Source: Luteibacter sp. SG786 (GTDB taxonomy: Bacteria > Pseudomonadota > Gammaproteobacteria > Xanthomonadales > Rhodanobacteraceae). From it: DNA of 64,000 nt. Both the position numbers and the translations under genes were made by a program. Each line of letters opens with the position of its first letter. Position 1 is the first letter of the stretch. Below, piece by piece: positions 60,673 to 64,000 of the stretch. The notes beneath the pieces are model-generated. The model searched no databases. It had not been told where the DNA came from and was given only the letters and a program-made list of their open reading frames with translations. The stretch lies in assembly GCF_011759605.1 (NCBI RefSeq), contig NZ_JAAOYX010000001.1, forward strand, positions 1,488,001 through 1,552,000. Direction: 5' to 3'.

Positions 60673-61191
60673 CTTCACCACCCCGCCCTGCTCCACCGCC
60701 AGCGAGATCGCCGTGATGACGCAAAGCAGGTCGTCGAACGAAACGTTCTTGGCGACGGCCTTGGCTTTCTGCGCACGCTGCAGCAACCGCTGCCCTTCCG
60801 CGGTGCCCGCGTGGCATCCCGTGGTGTGGCTCTTGAGCACCGTGCCGAGCTGCACGGCCAGCCCCTGGTAGTGGCTCGCATGTATCGCGAGTTCGATCAT
60901 GAACGCGCGGAGCGAAGCACCGGGGTCCATCACGTCGTCGCGCGTCCGGCTGTTGGCGGCAAGCGCAAGCAATCGCTCGTCGCAGAGCGCGCCAAGTAGC
61001 GCTTCACGCGTGGGGAACCGACGGTAGAGCGTGCCGATACCCACCTTTGCGCGTTTCGCCACGTCTTCGAGTGACGCGTCGGCGCCGCGCTCGGAGAACA
61101 CCTCGTCCGCCGCCGCGAGGATGCGCTCGCGATTGCGCGCCGCGTCGGCGCGTAGCGGCGTCTCGTCGATCGTCTGGATGGCTTCGGTCAT
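60619..61191 (-). CDS. TetR family regulator
   Basis: A 190-residue TetR regulator with the HTH RERILAAADEVFSERG and SLEDVAKRAKVGIGTLYRRFPTREALL. ATG 61191 is used because family members start directly before such a basic arm. It is divergent from an SDR gene, and the palindrome at 61221-61239 is a likely operator for both. The 3' end overlaps the convergent GT9 gene by 54 bp. Confidence 0.87.
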   Translation of the reverse strand: MTEAIQTIDETPLRADAARNRERILAAADEVFSERGADASLEDVAKRAKVGIGTLYRRFPTREALLGALCDERLLALAANSRTRDDVMDPGASLRAFMIELAIHASHYQGLAVQLGTVLKSHTTGCHAGTAEGQRLLQRAQKAKAVAKNVSFDDLLCVITAISLAVEQGGVVKSRVTHLVDLFLGGIRLR

Positions 61192-61220
61192 GGGAGTCCC
61201 GGTTGCAAAGTGGATGATGC

Positions 61221-61239
61221 CTCCATATATTAAATGGAG
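61221..61239. promoter_or_regulatory. Candidate TetR operator
   Basis: CTCCAT-N7-ATGGAG is a perfect 6-bp inverted repeat located 29 bases upstream of the SDR start, in the TetR/SDR divergent region. A second partial copy (TGGAG-CAAT-CCTCCA) follows directly. The centre is AT-rich (ATATTAA), and both promoters are expected here. Confidence 0.55.
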
Positions 61240-61268
61240 CAATCCTCCACTTATATAAAGGGGCTCCT

Positions 61269-62018
61269 ATGAACAAGCGTTTCGAGGGCAAGATCGTGGC
61301 CATCACCGGCGGCAGCGAGGGCATCGGCCTCGCCACGGCAAAGGCGTTCATTGCGGAAGGCGCGCGCGTGTACATCACCGGCCGCCGACAGGACCGGCTG
61401 GACACGGCGGTTGAGGAACTCGGCGATGCCGCCGTGGGCGTCCAGGGCGATGTGACCGATCTGGGCGACCTGGACCGCCTCTACGACCGCATCCGCCAGG
61501 ATCACGGCAAGCTGGACGTGCTCTTCGCAAACGCGGGCACGGCGGACTCCGACGCCCTTCCCTTGGCCGACATCGCCGAACAGGACTTCGATCGGATCTT
61601 CGGCGTGAACGTCCGTGGCCTGCTCTTCTCCGTGCAGAAGGCGCTGCCGTTGCTCACCGCGGGCAGCACGGTGGTCCTCAACGGGTCTGTCGCCGGAGCC
61701 AAGGGTTTTCCGGGGCAGTCGCTCTACAACGCCACCAAGGCGGCGGTGCGCTCGTTCGCCCGCAGTTGGACGGCCGACCTGAAGGACCGCGGCATCCGCG
61801 TCAACGTCGTTGCGCCTGGCGGCACGGAAACGCAACTGATGCGCGGCTACCTCGACATCCGGCCGGGCGCCGAGGAGATGTTCAATCAGCTCATTCCGCT
61901 CGGCCGCATCGGCCAAACGGAAGAAGTCGCAGAAGCGGTGCTCTTCCTTGCGTCGAGCCAGAGCAGCTACATCGCGGGTGCCGAGCTCGTCGTCGACGGC
62001 GGGCTCGTCGCCGTCTGA
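61269..62018 (+). CDS. SDR family oxidoreductase
   Basis: A 249-residue classical SDR with TGGSEGIGLATAKAF near residue 12, NAGTA, catalytic LNGSVAG, YNATK and the C-terminal GAELVVDGGLVAV. It starts at ATG 61269 with AAAGGGG upstream. It is divergent from and probably repressed by the TetR regulator. The substrate is not evident. Confidence 0.9.
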   Translation: MNKRFEGKIVAITGGSEGIGLATAKAFIAEGARVYITGRRQDRLDTAVEELGDAAVGVQGDVTDLGDLDRLYDRIRQDHGKLDVLFANAGTADSDALPLADIAEQDFDRIFGVNVRGLLFSVQKALPLLTAGSTVVLNGSVAGAKGFPGQSLYNATKAAVRSFARSWTADLKDRGIRVNVVAPGGTETQLMRGYLDIRPGAEEMFNQLIPLGRIGQTEEVAEAVLFLASSQSSYIAGAELVVDGGLVAV

Positions 62019-62101
62019 CCCTGCCACGCCACGCACGCATGCCGCGGGGAAGGCGATCCATCACGCCTTCTCCGCGCGCGCAGGTCCGTGGGCGAGCCGA
62101 C

Positions 62102-63403
62102 TCAAAACCGATAACTGAGCATCAGCCGGTTATTCGTCCAGGGCATGTTCCCTGGATTCAAGTTGTTCCTTCCGCCCACGGTGTGCTCCCACCGGTTGCG
62201 TAGCTGCAGCCCCTTCAGCAGCTTGTCGAGCTTCCATACGATGTCGACGTAGACATCGTGGCTGGTGCCGCGAAGCACGGTGTCGTAGTGCGCGTACGAC
62301 GCGATCAATTGCAGGTCGTCGTGCAGCAGGCTGTACTGCGCGCGCGCCTTCCAAGCGTGCCCAGGGCCCTGCTCCACCAGGCCACGCAGCATCGAGGTCG
62401 TGTAGAGCGGGTCGGTGGCGTAGGTGTTGGTATACGGCGAGATGATGGCTCCCGCCCCTACCGCGTTCCGGTCGCTGTCGAGTTTGTTGTACGAGACATC
62501 GAACTTTGCCTTGCCCACGCCCACGCCGGCGTCGACGCCCCACGCCGAAGCGTCCACGCGCTGGCCGGCCACGCCGGTGATCTTCGTGTGCGTATCGACG
62601 ATGACGTTGTCGGAACCCGTCGTCTCTCTCACGAACTGAGCGCCGATGAAGGGCTTCAGCAGGGTGCCGGTGTCGATGGTGTACATGCCATCGATATAAC
62701 CCATTCTTCCGAAGTGCTCGAAGTCGTAGTACCACGCCTGGGCCTTCAGGCCGTGACCGGCATACGCGCTGCCGAGAGCGGTGGTGCCATCCTGCGAACG
62801 CGCCGACGAGGGCAGCGAGCCGTTGTTACCGTACATGCTGTCGCCGTGGTACGTGGACGGGTAATACACGTTGTCGTCGTTGTAACCGTCCGACGTGCGG
62901 CTTTTCCAGCGCAGCGTGCGGATGGCATAGATATCCCAGCCTTTCGCCGGCTTGAAGTCCAGCGTGGCGCCCTGGTAGGAAGCCGGTATCACACGCGAAT
63001 CGGACCGGCCCATCCACGGCGTGTCGAGGTATTGGTCGCCGGCGCGGACCACCACCCAACGGTTTGCGTATTCCACGTAGGCCTGGGTGAAGCCGTCGAT
63101 GACGTTGTCCGGGCCCATCAGCGAGGCATCGATGCGCCCCTTGTCGTGTGACTGCGTGCCGAACGAATGTGCGGAGAAGCCCGTGACCACCGCGCTGAAG
63201 CCATTCACCTGGCCGCTGTGCACCGTGAGCAGGCCCGCCAGCGAATTGGAGAACTGATCCTTGCTCGTCGGGTTGTCATAGTTGCGGTCGAAGCGGTAGA
63301 GGCGCACCTCGCCGTCGACCCTGGCATCGCGGAAGAAGTCGTCTGCGTGGGCACCGGCGACGATACAGGCGAACGTCGCGGCTGCGAGGATCCGGCGGCG
63401 CAT
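62102..63403 (-). CDS. OprD-type outer-membrane porin
   Basis: A 433-residue beta-barrel protein. A signal peptide (RRRILAAATFACIVAGAHA) leads DDFFRDARVDGEVRLYRFDRNY, the usual OprD-family start, then many aromatic-rich strands, ending in NNRLMLSYRF. ATG 63403 overlaps the upstream MFS stop (TGATG). OprD-type porins take up amino or organic acids. Coupling to an MHS symporter suggests shared substrate uptake. Confidence 0.85.
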   Translation of the reverse strand: MRRRILAAATFACIVAGAHADDFFRDARVDGEVRLYRFDRNYDNPTSKDQFSNSLAGLLTVHSGQVNGFSAVVTGFSAHSFGTQSHDKGRIDASLMGPDNVIDGFTQAYVEYANRWVVVRAGDQYLDTPWMGRSDSRVIPASYQGATLDFKPAKGWDIYAIRTLRWKSRTSDGYNDDNVYYPSTYHGDSMYGNNGSLPSSARSQDGTTALGSAYAGHGLKAQAWYYDFEHFGRMGYIDGMYTIDTGTLLKPFIGAQFVRETTGSDNVIVDTHTKITGVAGQRVDASAWGVDAGVGVGKAKFDVSYNKLDSDRNAVGAGAIISPYTNTYATDPLYTTSMLRGLVEQGPGHAWKARAQYSLLHDDLQLIASYAHYDTVLRGTSHDVYVDIVWKLDKLLKGLQLRNRWEHTVGGRNNLNPGNMPWTNNRLMLSYRF

Positions 63404-64000
63404 CAGTGGGCCACCCGTGCGACAGTGCCGTGCTTGGCGACGGGTTGGCCTGCTGCCGTATCCCGGCTGCCCTTCCCCACCGGCGCACCGCTGCGGTGGA
63501 GCATCCATACGCCGAAGAAGCTGACGACGGCCGAGGCCGCTAGCCACGCGCCCGGCATGGCCTTGTCGCCCGTGCTGTGAATCAAATAAGTGCTCACCGC
63601 TGGGGTGAAGCCTCCGAAGATCGCCTGCGCCAGACTATACGCCACGCTGAAGCCACTGGCGCGGACGTGCGCCGGCATCATTTCGGTGAGGCTCACCACC
63701 ATCACGCCCTGGTAGCCGCCGTAAAGGAAGGACAACCACAGCAGCACGGCGAGCATGCGTCCGAATGACGGGTCAGCGACGAGCCAGGCCATGGCCGGGT
63801 AAGCCGTGATGGCCACCGCCAGCGAGAACGTGGTGAGCGTGCGCACACGGCCGAATCGATCGGATACCGCGCCCATCAGCGGCACGAAGATGAAGTTTGA
63901 AATGCCCACGCACACGGTGACCACGAAGGCGTTGCGCGCAGTGAGGTTCAGCACTTTCTTGCCGTACGTCGGTGTATAGGCGGTGATCAGGTAAAACATC
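63403..64000 (-). CDS. MFS transporter, metabolite:H+ symporter type, 5' truncated
   Basis: The frame is open to the window edge; 198 residues of the C-terminal half are visible. Several TM helices and the MFS loop motif SDRFGRVRTL (the G-x-x-x-D-x-x-G-R-R type) appear, followed by PAHVRASGFSVAYSLAQAIFGG. This resembles MHS-family citrate/tricarballylate/proline symporters. The gene is coupled to the OprD-type porin. Confidence 0.82.
   Translation of the reverse strand, partial: MFYLITAYTPTYGKKVLNLTARNAFVVTVCVGISNFIFVPLMGAVSDRFGRVRTLTTFSLAVAITAYPAMAWLVADPSFGRMLAVLLWLSFLYGGYQGVMVVSLTEMMPAHVRASGFSVAYSLAQAIFGGFTPAVSTYLIHSTGDKAMPGAWLAASAVVSFFGVWMLHRSGAPVGKGSRDTAAGQPVAKHGTVARVAH

Overview
The window is high-GC chromosomal DNA from a free-living gammaproteobacterium. 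A Rhodanobacteraceae/Xanthomonadales host (Luteibacter or Dyella type) is my best guess, from the GC-rich coding style, the many short GTGA/ATGA gene overlaps and the mix of porins, SDRs, MocR and two-component genes. This is inference, because no rRNA or other marker gene is present.

Layout. 1-12950: a truncated CheW, a YjdM/PhnA zinc-ribbon protein, stress/regulator genes (AraC, TetR, SDR, alpha/beta hydrolase), a diguanylate cyclase bracketed by a 67-bp direct repeat, an amidohydrolase, a four-repeat membrane protein, and a MocR-controlled small catabolic operon (cupin, AhpD-like, HD, SDR, MDR). 12950-24300: a permease and a complete selenocysteine locus. It holds selD, tRNA-Sec, selB, selA, fdhE and a membrane formate dehydrogenase (fdoGHI). 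The alpha subunit is read through an in-frame UGA at 23596-23598 followed by a SECIS hairpin, so every part needed to make and use selenocysteine is together. 24400-32216: a quinone oxidoreductase, an MBL-fold hydrolase, a chloroperoxidase-like hydrolase and a NarL-type response regulator with a beta-propeller sensor kinase. This block is bracketed by the MBL 3' end and a decayed second copy of it.

32300-46000 is an accessory region with gene remnants (P-loop kinase, DUF4062-like protein), an AT-richer set of three secreted cysteine-rich proteins, 31-bp tandem repeats resembling a transposon end, a HEPN-like protein, and the most interesting unit. That unit is a 1360-residue protein combining an MqsA-type HTH, a predicted PD-(D/E)XK nuclease and a STAND-like P-loop NTPase, followed by a helical zinc-ribbon partner gene. 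I propose it as an uncharacterised self-regulated anti-phage defence system.

46000-64000: a LysR/quinone oxidoreductase pair, an OprB-type porin, cytochrome b561, a sigma-54 two-component system divergent from a porin and a PstS-like periplasmic protein, a six-gene operon (thermostable-hemolysin-family protein, AMP-ligase, haem-oxygenase-like diiron oxidase, TPR protein, SDR, GT9) that looks like a small-molecule pathway, a TetR/SDR divergent pair, and an OprD-type porin coupled to a truncated MFS (MHS) symporter.
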